Below, one piece after another: positions 25,056 to 37,514 of a DNA stretch of 64,000 nucleotides. The stretch lies in assembly GCA_035041965.1 (NCBI GenBank), contig JAPYMA010002197.1, positions 123,051-187,050 on the forward strand, in the 5' to 3' direction. The translations under genes and the position numbers were made by a program. The notes beneath the pieces were generated by a model, which was not told the origin of the DNA, did no database searches, and saw only the letters and a list, made by a program, of their open reading frames with translations. Position 1 is the first letter of the stretch. Every line of letters starts with the position of its first letter. The stretch comes from Anisakis pegreffii. Its lineage: Eukaryota; Nematoda; Chromadorea; Rhabditida; Anisakidae.

Positions 25056-25840
25056 AACTTACTCAAACTACTGCCAAATCATTCCATTCGCATCGCAAAA
25101 CACCAACGAAACATCAACTCAACCACATGAACCTCACTGAACCATACACGGACAAAACACACAAACCAAGCTAATTCTTTCACTGAGAGTCAGTTTCGAA
25201 ACAATTTCACTGTTTGATTGAAAAAATTTGATATAATTAACGCGAACGGAAATCTCGAAATACTTCGTCTTTTTCACCGAAATACCGACAATTTTACACC
25301 TGAATTGTTAACAGGGTATAATATCTGGCCAAAATAAAGAGAGCGGAAGAAAACAATTAAAGAAAACCCCGAGGAAATCATGAAAAATAACAATATTTCT
25401 TCATGAAATTTCAATTTGACCAGCCAAGACGACGAATTCTATGTGTAAAAGCTATCGTATAGCACCACAGCATTCATCGCATCGTCGGTTCGTGATTTGA
25501 TATTAGACGACTTACAACGGAATATCGATCAAAGTGAGCACATAATAAGTCGCGCGGGAAAACGTTACGTTCGCAATTAATTTTCTATCTACAGATCGGG
25601 GAATTTGATCTATTCCGGATTTTGTTTTTGGTTAATTTCGCATTTTTCCTGAAAATGTCCTGAACGACTTACATTTCTGCTTATCTATGAGCCTGTTCAG
25701 CTTGAATGTCTTAATTGTTCATTGTGGTTTTGTGAAATTCTCTCTGAAAGATTCAAACGAACTGACTCCAAATACATTTGTTTCCGATATGTTAAATTCA
25801 TTTTTTGCCACTAGTTTCGTGTTCTCAGCTGTCTCTATCG

Positions 25841-25855
25841 TTGCAGCCTTTCAGG
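25841..25855 (+). promoter_or_regulatory. Probable spliced-leader acceptor for EED
   Basis: TTGCAGCCTTTCAG followed by G at 25855 precedes the EED start codon by 33 bases, with no coding sequence in the leader. It fits a nematode trans-splice acceptor, though an ordinary 5' UTR intron is also possible. Confidence 0.45.
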
Positions 25856-25887
25856 ACTAATTGATTAAGCCATTCCGACTCGCGAAG

Positions 25888-28828
25888 ATGTCTGACAGTG
25901 AAGCAGGCACGAGCAGTCGACCATCATCGTCGAATTCTAGTAATCATGTAAGTTAAATTTCTGAGCATTTTTTGATGAATTTCCTGGGCATTTTTTCCGA
26001 TAATTCTCACGGAATTCCACTGCCTAAGCCATTGCTGAACGAATCGGTGCGATTACCGAATAATCAAACGTGAAGCCGAATGCATAAATTGGACTCTTTC
26101 CGATGCATTTTGACCACGTCTGAAATAGATTCTTATTCAATTGGTTGCAGCGTCAACGATCTCGTAGAGGTACGGGTAAGAAGTCTGTGCGGAAGAGTGC
26201 CGTTCCCTTTACACACATGTCAACCGTATATGTGAGTCGTAATTTTATCTGTAATTCAGTTCCGTTGTTAATCGAGGCATATGGAGTGTCATTCGATTCG
26301 TTGATGAGATCAGTTTATTGCGTAAACGATCCAAAAAAAGCATCGTTTCATTATTTTGATTATCGGAACTCATTTTTCTTCAAAACAGTGAATACTTCTG
26401 CAATTTCTAAGCAAAAAATCCAACCGTTCCTGAAAAAAACTTCATTGTAGGAGAGCCATAAGAAGACAATCTACGGCTGTGCCTTTAATCCTTACTCGGA
26501 AATACCTTATTTTGCAACGGTCGGCGATAATCGGGTATGGTTTCCACTTCATATTGTTTATCTTTTATCTCCTTATTAATTGCTGGAATTCAGAGTGAAG
26601 CACTTTTTAAAATTTTCTAGTTTGAATCAGTTGCATTTAATAGCATTATGGATAAGAATAATATCAATTCTGTATGATAGTAATATTCTAGATAACAGTC
26701 TATCAAATTCCAAGCGATAAACCATCAGTTACACTGCTGAGGAGTTATCAAGATCCATCGGTAATTCCTTATTATGATCTCTTCGGATTTTTTTTTTTTT
26801 GAATTCTGCTAGTTTTGTTTGTAAGTTGTTTTATTCAATTATTTAATTTATGTAGTAAATTGTCTACTTGGGATGTGTACAGAAGTGCTCTTCTCAATGT
26901 TTTCATTGATATTTTCAATTTTGTATTTAAATTCAGAAGGAAGAAGCATTTTTCGCAGTGTGTTGGGCATATGATACATTCAGTAATGCTCATGCCGTAG
27001 TGGCCGGTGGGATGCTGGGCATAATTCGTGTGATTGATTTTAACAGTGGTGCATTGATTGCGGTATGTTTTGAGCTATTTCGATTTTTGAATTTCAAGCT
27101 AACAATAAGGTTGAATATGAGAAAATGTTGGAAAGGAATTCACTCAAAACATAACAGAAAGAATTGAGACATTAATTCCAGTGTCCGAAAGTATTTAAAG
27201 TTGGCGATATGCAGGTGAAGCATCGAATAGAGTTATAGAAATGGTTTTATTTGTTTGTAATTCAGAATTTGATCGGGCACGGCGATGCGGTGAATGATGT
27301 GCGTGTATGCCCGAAAGACTCGACAATAATTGCATCAGCAAGTAAAGACTTCACGGCTCGTATTTGGCATATCCGAAATAGTGCTTGTTTAGCGATTTTG
27401 GGTGGAGTCGAAGGACATTTGGATCAAGTCTTATCTGTGGTCAGTGATTTGGTAGTGGTTTATTTTGATATTGATTTCGATCAAGTAGTTGATCGATTTT
27501 CGTTTGAGCACGATTTTATTTTATTGAATGTTTTGTGGTATGAGAAATTGATGAATTCATTCACTGTTACTCGAGATAGAGTATTTCTCTTAAGGATTTT
27601 GATGTGACGTCGGAGTATTTGGCATCGGCGAGTATGGATCACACCGTTAAATTATGGTTTATCGGTAAAGGAAGTGGTGTCGATAAAAGAATCGAACAAG
27701 CCGGAAGCGATCTTAAGGTTTCAATGAAATTTGAATGAAGTTGTTAAACCATGAGCCATCATTCATTCCGTTTTCTGTAGACACTTTGTTACTTATTTGC
27801 GACCGAATTTTCTGAAAAGACTCTGTTCATGGCGAATTGTTAGGTGATACTGATGATAGTAGCAGTAGATTTATTAATGATAGTTGTGGCAATAATATTG
27901 GTATTAATAATAAGAAATGAGTTGTACTGAAATATCGTTTTGCAATTGCGGATGAAAACAGTGAATGAAGTGAGTTTCAGTTAGTGGATAGCCCAGCCGA
28001 AGTGCATTATCCCTTGGCAAGTACCCGTGATATTCATACGAATTATGTTGACTGTGTTCGATTGTTGAACTGTTTTATATTTTCAAAGGTTTGTTTTGAG
28101 TTTGCGTTATTTTTATGGTTAAGAAATTGTTGGTGTGAGTTGTGGCGAATGAATGTTATTGATGAAGTTTTAGTCAACTGAAGATGAGATGTATTTATGG
28201 AAATTCGGTGATTTGAATGACCCGATCTACGGGCAAGGGAGTGCACTGAAGACTGAAACGAGTGTGGTGCATCTTCGACGACTTTCAATACCCGAAACAA
28301 ATATGTGGTTCATCAAATTTGAGTTGGACCCGTTCGAAAAGGTGTGCGAATCACTCAATTTATATTGAACTTGCTCATAAAAAAAGATTGTTATTTTCTT
28401 AATGTGGTCGTCGTGAAATGTTACTATTATTATTATTAATATTGTACCATGCACAATATTACATATTTATGCTTGTAATATTGTGCAGGAATGAGTGATG
28501 CGTTTTGTTAAAACTTTGATAATTTTAGTATTTGGTTTGTGGCAATCAAAAAGGTGAAATTCACATTTGGGATCTGAAAAATGGATCGTTTCCGAGTGAA
28601 CGAAGGTGAGTGGCTGGTGCTGAACTGTTGGCATTTTCATGATTTTGCAGTTTTTTCATTGCTTTTAAAAGTGAGCGATTAAAAAATGAAATGAATTCTT
28701 TGTTTTGCAGCGATTTTGTGTTAAAAGAAGTTTGGCATACAATACGTCAGTGTGCGTTCAGTAGGTGTGGTAAGTATATGATTGCGGTTGGAGATGATTG
28801 GTGTGTGTGTCGATATGACAGGAATTGA
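25888..28828 (+). CDS. eed: Polycomb protein EED homologue (WD40, PRC2 subunit)
   Basis: Twelve exons, all phase-consistent: 25888-25947, 26151-26231, 26451-26534, 26692-26760, 26937-27062, 27182-27214, 27266-27439, 27595-27717, 27981-28088, 28174-28341, 28529-28605, 28711-28828; 406 residues (human EED has 441). The WD40 propeller matches EED along its length: [61 protein letters not shown]-like [28 protein letters not shown] and the C-terminal [16 protein letters not shown] binds trimethylated H3K27 and stimulates the EZH2-type methyltransferase of PRC2; the C. elegans counterpart is MES-6. The cage positions known from human EED (F97, Y148, W364, Y365) read Y, F, W and F here, all aromatic. 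The N-terminal 40 residues are Ser/Arg-rich and look disordered. The 33-base sixth exon is the weakest join. Confidence 0.92.
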
Positions 28829-29298
28829 GGCGATATTTTGAGGTGGTTTCGGACATTTTTCAGTTTGATTCGATTTCGGTTAGTGGATTTACACTCTGAG
28901 TTGGTGTTTTGCACGAGGTTGTGAAGAATTTTAGAATTTGCTCATTGGAAAGAAAGTACTCTGAATTCAGATTAATCAATCGATTTCTTCTTCATGAAAT
29001 TTTGTGTACTATTTTGAAGTTTTTAAAAAGAATTTTATTCTTCCGTCTTTGTTCTCGTCAGTGATTTGTCTTGTATGGTTGTTTCCTTGTTTCTTCATAT
29101 CATTACCTATTGAACTTATTGAGTTTCTACTACCTCTTGATTCCTTCTTGGAGGTCTCGCTTGATTGTGAGTAATAGTAATTGTTGTGTTTGAATCCGAG
29201 TGAATAGAGTGGTTGTGGTTGTATAAATAGAGGAGATTTTGATTATTTCAAAGAATAATTTAGAGTGATTTTGTGATTTTATTATTGCTTTGAATAGG

Positions 29299-29425
29299 TT
29301 TCGAGTATCGTAATACTTCGGATAAGTATCGTAATACATATACTTCGGAATGCCACATGATAAACGATACTCGAAATGAATTAGTTCATCTTGAGTATCT
29401 TTATTATGGGACATTCCAAAGTATA
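29299..29425. repeat. Nested direct and inverted repeats
   Basis: TTTCGAGTATCGT (29299-29311) is exactly inverted at 29364-29376. GTATCGTAATAC occurs twice, 21 bases apart (29305 and 29326). TATACTTCGGAATG near 29340 is inverted near 29412-29425 with one mismatch in its first 14 bases. The set could be a decayed foldback element. Confidence 0.55.
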
Positions 29426-30790
29426 TGAAAGTAGATGAATTTCTGGATTATCTCACGTTTCGCTGATTACAAACGTTTATTTATTGGTGTGTAATGGTGG
29501 TTGTCTGGTGCTTAAGAGTTTGTTGTGAATATAGATGTGTGTATATTACTTTTAGTGTTGTTTTGATTGTATTACTCATTCACCTATCCAAATATCGTTG
29601 TTGTGGTGTTACGCATTCGTTTATGACACAATTCATTGTGGTCATCATCATTCTTTGACATGCTCAATTTGTTGTTTATTTATCGTTTGGCTATTTTGAA
29701 GTTCTTTCAAGTGGAATTCCTATTGTGCGAACATCTCAACTCGTCATAGTTTGTGGATGGATGGAATTGATTTTGATTGGGTTTATTTTATTCATGAAAT
29801 TGTTCGTGTATTTATGCATTTATTTGGTCTTTTTTATTTGGTTTATTCATAGCAAAGGAAGGGCAAAATTAGTGTTGAGTATGAGTGGCGTTTGATTGAA
29901 GTGATTGATTGGGTTGCTGAATTGAATTTTGATTTTTAATTATGTTTGTTTGTATGCATGTGTAGATATTCAGATCATCTTATGAGTGCAAACTGTTTCA
30001 TCCTTCGAGAGTGAGGGTATTGAAATTTTATAATGTAGATGGAAAATTTGTAATTTAGCGATTTAGAATTGAGTGAATGGAATAGAGTTTGGTGGTTTGT
30101 TGAGAGTTGAGATGTTCATTTGGCATTCTGATTCGGGTTTATTTTCTTTTATAAACATGTTCTTAGTTTTTTTGTTGTTGTTGTTGTGAATGAAGCAATT
30201 TTTATCGTTTTTGATGTAAGTAAATTTGATTGTTCGAAAGCAAAGTGGATGTAGCACATTTTCATCGAATATCATACTTTTCCTCAGGCTGATTGATAAT
30301 TGTTATTGTTTCGTTATTTATCTTTGTATTCTTTAATCATTCGTATTCGGTAGTCGTACACTGAATATGAATGAATGTCTCCGTATTGGATGTTGTTGAA
30401 TGACTGGAAAGTTTTCTTTCCATGGTGTTTTAATGACGGTCTTTGATTGAGTCGAGTGAGTCGAAATTCACATTGATTATTTTGAATTCACTTTGAAATT
30501 TTTGCGCCAGTCCAGTTGATAGTGTTCATATTGTATTGTTAATATTATGTAAACCTTGAGAAGTGATTTTATGCAATAAAAAATTTTTTAAATTTAGTCA
30601 CTTTATATAAATATGGCTAATCTGTACTCATTCGAATCAGCTGTACAGTATTTGTGATTGTTTGCAAATGAATATATTGAAGTATGTTCATATGCGTATG
30701 AGGTATAGAAATGATAATTTGAGCATTGGAATCCACGTGAATTCGAGTTTGTTTGTTAGTTTTTTGTTTTCTGAAAGAGATGAAGTTCAC

Positions 30791-30855
30791 TTTTGATTTA
30801 TCTTCCAAATGAGATCACATCACGGATGTGATCTCATTTGGAAGATAAATCAAAA
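30791..30855. repeat. Perfect 31-bp inverted repeat with 3-base spacer
   Basis: The left arm 30791-30821 begins TTTTGATTTATCTTCC, the spacer ACG is at 30822-30824, and the right arm 30825-30855 is its exact complement ending AAATCAAAA. A further ten bases on each side pair with two mismatches. It lies 535 bases before the DDX1 start codon. Confidence 0.95.
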
Positions 30856-31389
30856 ATGAATTTCATTTTGAAGAGACGTAGCTTTTCGCTATCGCTGACA
30901 ATTGTGCTGATTGCTTACTAGAATGAGACGTCTGTCATTCATTCACATTAACTAGAGTTGCTTTGTTTGCAGTTGACAGATTTTTCATTCACAAAAAATT
31001 TTGACAGCTTTCTGAATTGGAAATTGTAAATCTCGAGCAGGATTCTGGTCAGAAAAGGATTCTAGTGGCAAATAATTTAGTGTAAGTTATCGAATAGACT
31101 AGAGGAAAATGCGCACTTTCAGTTATGTCTTGTAAAGAAGATTTTTTGCTGATCGAACTCAAAAATATGAATGAGTCATATTTGCTGGTTGCAATTAGCA
31201 AACTGCATGCGTTTAGTTGAGTTGTTGCGCTGTCGTTCAATACACAACTGATCAGCTCTTGGATCGTATCGATTATTGGTGTGTGTAAATATTGACTCAA
31301 ATTTAATAATTTGTGTTGATTGTAGACAAAGTGGTCGTCAGTTTTCGAAGCATTCAATTGATCGAGAGTGTTTTCACCACTGAATCAAA

Positions 31390-34300
31390 ATGACTGCCTT
31401 CGAAGAACTTGGTATGCTACCCGAACTTGGCAAGGCTGTGGATGAGATGGACTGGACGTGAGTGAGCGTTTCATTTGTCGCTTTGTTGACTGAATGCAGT
31501 ATTTTATAGAGATTTGATTCATGCATCTGAATGCAACTTTGTGGAGGTTATTGTATTTTGGGGATTTGATGGGAATTCCTTTGAGTGTTATGGAATTTCA
31601 GACTTCCCACTGATATTCAAGCCGAGGCAATACCGGCGATTCTGGGTGGTGGTGACGTGTTGATGGTTTGTTGAAGAAGTCATTTTACGAGAAATATTTT
31701 TTTTTGACTTTAGAATTTTCATCTCACTTGAAAAGAATTTTTTATAATGACATTTTATATATGTTGAAATCATTTTGAATATGTTTTGAACGAGCCAAAT
31801 GCACGTTTTTGATCGTAGAGGTTCACGCAGCTGATAGTATTCGATTTTTGTGATTAAGGCAGCCGAAACGGGCAGTGGTAAAACCGGAGCATTCAGTTTG
31901 CCAGTTCTGCAAATTGTTTGGGAAGCGCTACGGGATCAGTTGGTTGGCAAAGTGCATAAAACGACGAGTACTGTGTGTAGGTGTTTGAAGTTGTTGATTG
32001 CAGACGAACGATTTGAATGATTCTGAGCGAATAGAATAGAACTATCGAATAAGATGAACGCATAAAAGTAATAATAATTTTGGTTTGATGTGTTTGCTGA
32101 ATCAAATTTGTAATGTAACACATTACTGGTCATTGCATTAAACGGATGTGTTGAATGGAGAGTGAATTCAGCTGAGAAGTGGGCATTGAATGTGTACGAT
32201 CGTGACAGTAACTTAGCGATCGATCCGGATGGTCTGCTGTGTCAAAGTCGTGATCCACAGAAGTGGAATGGCGCACGTTGTAATCGAGGTGTTTTTGGTA
32301 AAGGTATGCTCAATTTTATTAATGTCGCTATTAATATTATCATTATTGTTATTATTATTATTGTTATTATTATCAATATTACTGTAATTGTTATCATTAC
32401 TATCATCACCATGAATTCGTTTTGTTAGCTGAAAGCATAGAATTTTGTTAAGTAACGCATTGGCGAGAGTGAGGTTCGTAAGAATGTTGGTGATCAATGA
32501 TAATGTAATGACTTATTGATCTGAATATTTGATCGATGTTAAGCGAAAATCGTTCCAGGGAAATATTATTATGAGGGTAGCGTCAATGATAATGGTTTAT
32601 GTCGTTTGGGTTTCTCAACATCGGATGCCCTGCTGGATCTCGGTATTTTTTGTTCAAAATACTTTTGCTTATCTCCTTTAACTCTTGTCAGATTTGAAGT
32701 GAACTACATAAGGTTGAGGTGTAAATGTTTAGACTGTGATGTGTTTATTTAGATGTGTAAGGATTATTGTGGCTTAAGGTACCGATAAGAACGGTTTCGG
32801 TTATGGTGGTACGGGTAAAAAGAGTACGAATAAGCAATTCGATAATTATGGTCAATCGTTCACATTGGGCGATACAGTTGGATGTTTGATTGATTTTGAT
32901 GAAGGCTACATTTCGTTTTCGAAGAACGGAAAGATTTTCCCGAAAGCGTTCGCAATCCCACAACATTGCCTCAACAAACCGTTATTTCCGGCAGTTGTTC
33001 TGAAGGTTTGCTTGAAGTGTTTGAAATTTTTATATTTGCTTTGTCATTATTGTGTAAGTTTAGTTGAAAGTGGAAGAGGTTTTTGTGAGTGTTAACTGAT
33101 GAGAAAGTGAAATGATGAATAGTTCTCTGATTGGGGCTGATTTCAGAACGCAGAAATTCGTTTTAATTTCGGTGATCAACCATTCCAGTCGTTACCGAAA
33201 GTGAGTTCGTTCGTTTCTTTCGTCCTTTTTCGCATTTCTTGAGCACTAATAATTTGTTTTTACCTCATTGCTGCAGGTTTTGCTGAAATGCCTAAGATAT
33301 ATTTGGCTTTTAAAGCAATCAAAAGTATTGAGTATCTGTTATTGTTGTGGAGGAACAGCTAATATGTTTGATATGTCTGTTCAAAGTCGCTCTCTGAATG
33401 ATGAATAGGGAATTGAGTACATTCTCCATTCATCAGCAAATATCTTCATGGAATCGGTTGTTAATTTCTCTATTTCTCGGTCTCTCTGTGGCAGAGTATA
33501 TTTATGCTTGAGTGTTGGTTGGTTCAGTTTAGATGCGGTTATCGAAATGCATAAATCCGGCGAGTTGAATTCATATTGTTTGAGGGTTTCATTGCCATCA
33601 ACTCAGCACCGCCAGATTGTGTGGTGGAGTCTGGAAATACATCAACGTCGTCAGCAACATCCGCATCGACGAAGCGACATCCCGACCCGAACGCTCCGGC
33701 TTGTATTATTATCGAACCAACTAAAGAGCTGGCCGAGCAAACGAATCAACAAATCGAAACATTTAAGAGATATCTTGAGAAACCATCGATAAGGTATTTT
33801 TATTTTTACGGATAATGTTGTGAATTATTTTCAATTTTGTCAATGGATTTGTTCGATTGTGTTAATATTCAGTGTTTAACTTCTTTTTGTTTTATTGGGA
33901 TTAACATTGCACTGGTTTTTGTCTTATTACTTACTTTTGACTGATCAATATTTTGTCAGTTTATTTTTGGTTTGTTTTTTGAGAAGATTTTGAATTTTCA
34001 GTTTTTTTAAATCAAAATGTTCGGAGATTCGTATTCGTGGCGGCTCTCATTCGATATTTGAAACTTGGCAGATGAATAGTGCGAAATTTGATGTGAATCT
34101 GATTTTCCATTGGAAATGGTTTGATTGTAAAGTTTTGAAAATATTGGAGGAATGCATTGGTTATTGGAAGCGTTCCGGTCGCAGAACAAGTTCGAAGGAT
34201 CTCAGCCGGTGTTGACATCATCACTTGCACACCCGGACGTCTCGAGGATTTCATTCAAAGTGGGAAGATTTCGCTATCAAATGTGCGATTCTTCATTTTG

Positions 34301-37300
34301 GATGAAGCTGTAGGTTATGGTTTATGTTTGAGGGCGTTTAGAGTTTTAGAGTATTGTTCATTTTTACGTTTGAACCATACCATATTTCTGATAGAAGTGA
34401 AATTTATACGTGCGCAATACTTTATGGATTGTTGATGGGCAGAATTTCATCCGTATAGATCCTGTAGGGTCGTAGTGAAAGCTGAAGATAGGCGAATGTC
34501 GAGAGTTTTTGTTTTTGATAGAATGAGCAAGATGTCAGGTGGAAGTGCAAAAATGTTGGGTGAGCTGTGTGAGTGGATAATTTTTTTAAGGATTCATTGG
34601 TATCCGCAAAGACGCATCTTCCAACAATTGAGCGGATTCATGCCGCCTTACCAAAGATCACTGCATCAGGCGAACGTCTACAGATGATTGTATGCTCAGC
34701 AACTTTGCACAATTTCGATGTGAAAAAGTTGGCGGTATGTTAACGATTCTGGTCATATACTTAAGTTAATCTAGTCTCATTTCAAGTCTCGGGAGAATGC
34801 TTCGCATTGTGGTATTTCAGAAGGGTGACCGTTTAAGTGGATAATGTGTTATTGTATTGTGGATTTGGTGAGAGGTCTTTTTGGATTGAGATTTGTAACA
34901 TGCTCGGAGTGCTTCGATGTTTGATGGTGATGATTTCAGGATCGTATGATGCATTTTCCGCAATGGGTTGATTTGAAGGGACAGGATACAGTGCCGGATA
35001 CAGTTCATCATGTTGTCTGCATGGTGGACGCGAAAAACGATAAAATGTGGATCCGAATTAAACCGCAAGATCGAATTCAGGTGATTGTTGGTTGGTCATA
35101 GGCACGCCTTTGATGTTTACGCGAAGCCTGCTCTGTTTCGTCTTATTGTTAATACCACATTCGTTGAATAATCTATTGAAACATAGCGCATTTAAGCGAT
35201 AAGGTTTATAATTTTAGACTGATGGAATGCACGCACATGATGAGATTCGTCCAGGTAGTCAATATCCAGAAACAATTTCAGAGGGTACAAAGATTCTGAA
35301 AGGAGAATACGTTTTGAAGGTGTGTTCTTTTTTTCTGAATATAATCCACTTGATTTGAATGCGAGTGAGTACTATCTTTAGATATTTCATTGAATATCTT
35401 GTGAAATATACTTCCCTGGATGAATGGGAAAAAGCGTAACAATTGGAATCGTTTCTCGTTCTATTTTAGAGTTTGTGAGTTTTTATAAGTTTTTGATATG
35501 TTGATTGCTGACGATCAGCATATCCACTGCACACGATTAGAAATTAGTACATGGCGAGTTTGATTGCCGCTGATGGGCTGGAGTTTTGCTCGAAACTGAA
35601 GAATGCTAAGTAACATTGATACCTTTAGGCGATAAGGCAGCATAATATGGATCAAGGCATCATATTCTGTCGAACAAAATTGGATTGTGATAATCTGGAA
35701 AGATACTTGAACAAACGAGCTCCTGGTATAATGGCTGTTTGATTCGTTTTTTCTGAACATCTGTAAATGTTTGTTTCATATAGAAGATATGTGATGCATT
35801 TGTTGTTTTGTTACAGATCTCACATGTACATGTTTGCATAGCGATAGGCGACCTGAGGAAAGAACAAGAAATTTCGATAGCTTTAAGGTGAATTCTAATC
35901 AATGTCGTTCGATTTCTTTAAATATGTTCAATGTGCAAATTGTTTTTGATGATGCAAATGTTGTAAACTTGGTCATTAAACTTTGTAAATTTGGTCATTA
36001 TCAATGCTAGCAATCAGTGATATTCATAATGACATCAGTAATAATAATAACTAATTTGCTGACAGATTTTAAATGACTTTCGAGTTAAGTACTCCTAACG
36101 TAATTTAAAATCGTATAAACAGTAAGACGTTTTCTTTTTAAACTTGAACTGTTGATGTCTTCTTGAAGTGTGGGCTGAGATTTGTTGCAGAAAGGTAGAG
36201 CGCGTTTCTTGATCTGCACTGATGTGGCCGCACGTGGTATCGACGTTCGTGGCGTGCCGTTTGGTATCGTTTATCTGCTTTCATTCGAAAATTTTGCTTT
36301 GAATTTTCTGAGCTGAGCTTGGAATGTGAGAGGTGTGAATGATTCGGCAAAATTGAGTGAATTTCTGAATTTTAGATGCATTTTAGGTGCGTTTGTTATT
36401 TATTGTGTTCGTGCGATATGGTTTTTCAGAGTTTTTGACAATTTTCAAACTTGCACGGTTTTCTCAATTAATACGTGTAAATTACAGTGATCAATGTGAC
36501 TTTGCCGGATGACAAAGCGAACTATTTGCATAGAATTGGGCGAGTTGGTCGTGCTGAGAGGTCTGTCTGTATTTGTACGCTTTCTAAAAAATTCCTTCAG
36601 TTTTTATCGTTGTTTTGAATGGTTAGTTTTGGTGAATGGCATTTTTTGTGAAGTTAATCCTATCCACCATATTATGATGACACAATAAACTTTAAGTCCT
36701 TTATCAGTTGTAAGAATCTTGAAATGATGGTGATAATTTCAGAATGGGTCTAGCGATTTCACTAGTGTCCGCGCATCCTGAAAAAGTATGGTACCACAAG
36801 TGTCCATCACGCGGTCTGCACTGCAACAATACGGCACTGGTCACACAACGTGGATGTGCGATTTGGTACGACGAACCGAAGGTAACTATTTCAGTGATTT
36901 TTTCATTCAACTATACTAAATATTATTGCTTTTATTATAAAAAACTTCAATGATTCTTCATTCAACGTTACTAAATATTATTGTTTTCATTATAGTCACT
37001 AAATTCGTTGTTCCTTAAACAAGTCGTTTGTTTAAGCTGTTGGAAGATATCGAAGAGCATTTGGGTGTGACAATCGCGCAGATCGATACCGACATGGTCG
37101 TGCCAGTAGATGAGTTCGACGGTAAGGTGGTGTATGGCTCGAAACGCTCCACAAAAGGTACAGTTTTGCGATCGTGTCGTATCCGTTTGAATGAAATCAA
37201 ATTCGGCGTATTTGATAAGCCAGGCAGGCCATCTTGGTAGTGAGATAGAGCGTTGATTTACGATTAGAACTGAGTTCAGCGGGGTGATAGAAATGTGTTT

Positions 37301-37514
37301 AGGTGAGGCATTATTGGGTAAATATACCATTTTTTTAGTTACTTAATTGCCATATTGCTAATGAAATGGTATTATCTGTTGATTTTTTATAGGATCACTC
37401 TATCAAGGCCATGCAGTACAGCTGTCAGGAGCTGTGGCGCAGTTGGCTGACTTGGAGCGTTCTCTACAGCTGTCTTATTTGAGATTGTACACACCAGCTG
37501 CAAAAGCCAAATAA
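31390..37514 (+). CDS. ddx1: ATP-dependent RNA helicase DDX1 (DEAD box with SPRY insert)
   Basis: Nineteen phase-consistent exons: 31390-31457, 31602-31665, 31859-31976, 32172-32303, 32559-32642, 32779-33005, 33147-33200, 33585-33793, 34150-34309, 34591-34734, 34940-35080, 35218-35319, 35629-35725, 35817-35887, 36191-36263, 36488-36560, 36743-36881, 37037-37157, 37393-37514; 732 residues (human 740). The Q-motif region and motif I ([10 protein letters not shown], about 45-54) are followed by the SPRY domain inserted in the first RecA lobe (about 85-250), the feature that marks DDX1. Then come PTKELA (about 294), TPGRLED, DEAD (370-373), SAT (408-410), IIFCRT (about 512), TDVAARG (567-573) and [11 protein letters not shown] (596-606), and the DDX1-specific tail with [12 protein letters not shown]1 unwinds RNA and is known from tRNA ligase (RtcB) and RNA-processing complexes. 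The motif usually LHGDR reads LHSDR. An AATAAA overlaps the stop codon region at 37510-37515. Confidence 0.96.
32311..32412. repeat. ATT/GTT-rich microsatellite in DDX1 intron 4
   Basis: Imperfect trinucleotide repeats (ATT, TAT, ATC) fill about 100 bases directly after the donor site. They produce spurious Ile- and Asn-rich frames on both strands. Confidence 0.85.
36902..36996. repeat. Tandem duplication in DDX1 intron 17
   Basis: TTCATTCAACTATACTAAAT and TTCATTCAACGTTACTAAAT start two units about 55 bases apart. Both continue with ATTATTG..TT..ATTAT. The second unit lies close to the acceptor of exon 37037-37157. Confidence 0.7.

Larger units (their letters stand above)
28829..31389. other. 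EED-DDX1 intergenic region
   Basis: AT-rich, with no supported gene. It holds nested inverted repeats at 29299-29425 and a near-perfect hairpin at 30791-30855. An AATAAA lies near 30580. Several frames of 60-100 codons on the minus strand lack any recognisable content. Confidence 0.4.

Noticed and set aside
32213..32497. Asn-rich minus-strand frame
   Set aside because: Translation of the ATT-type microsatellite in DDX1 intron 4.
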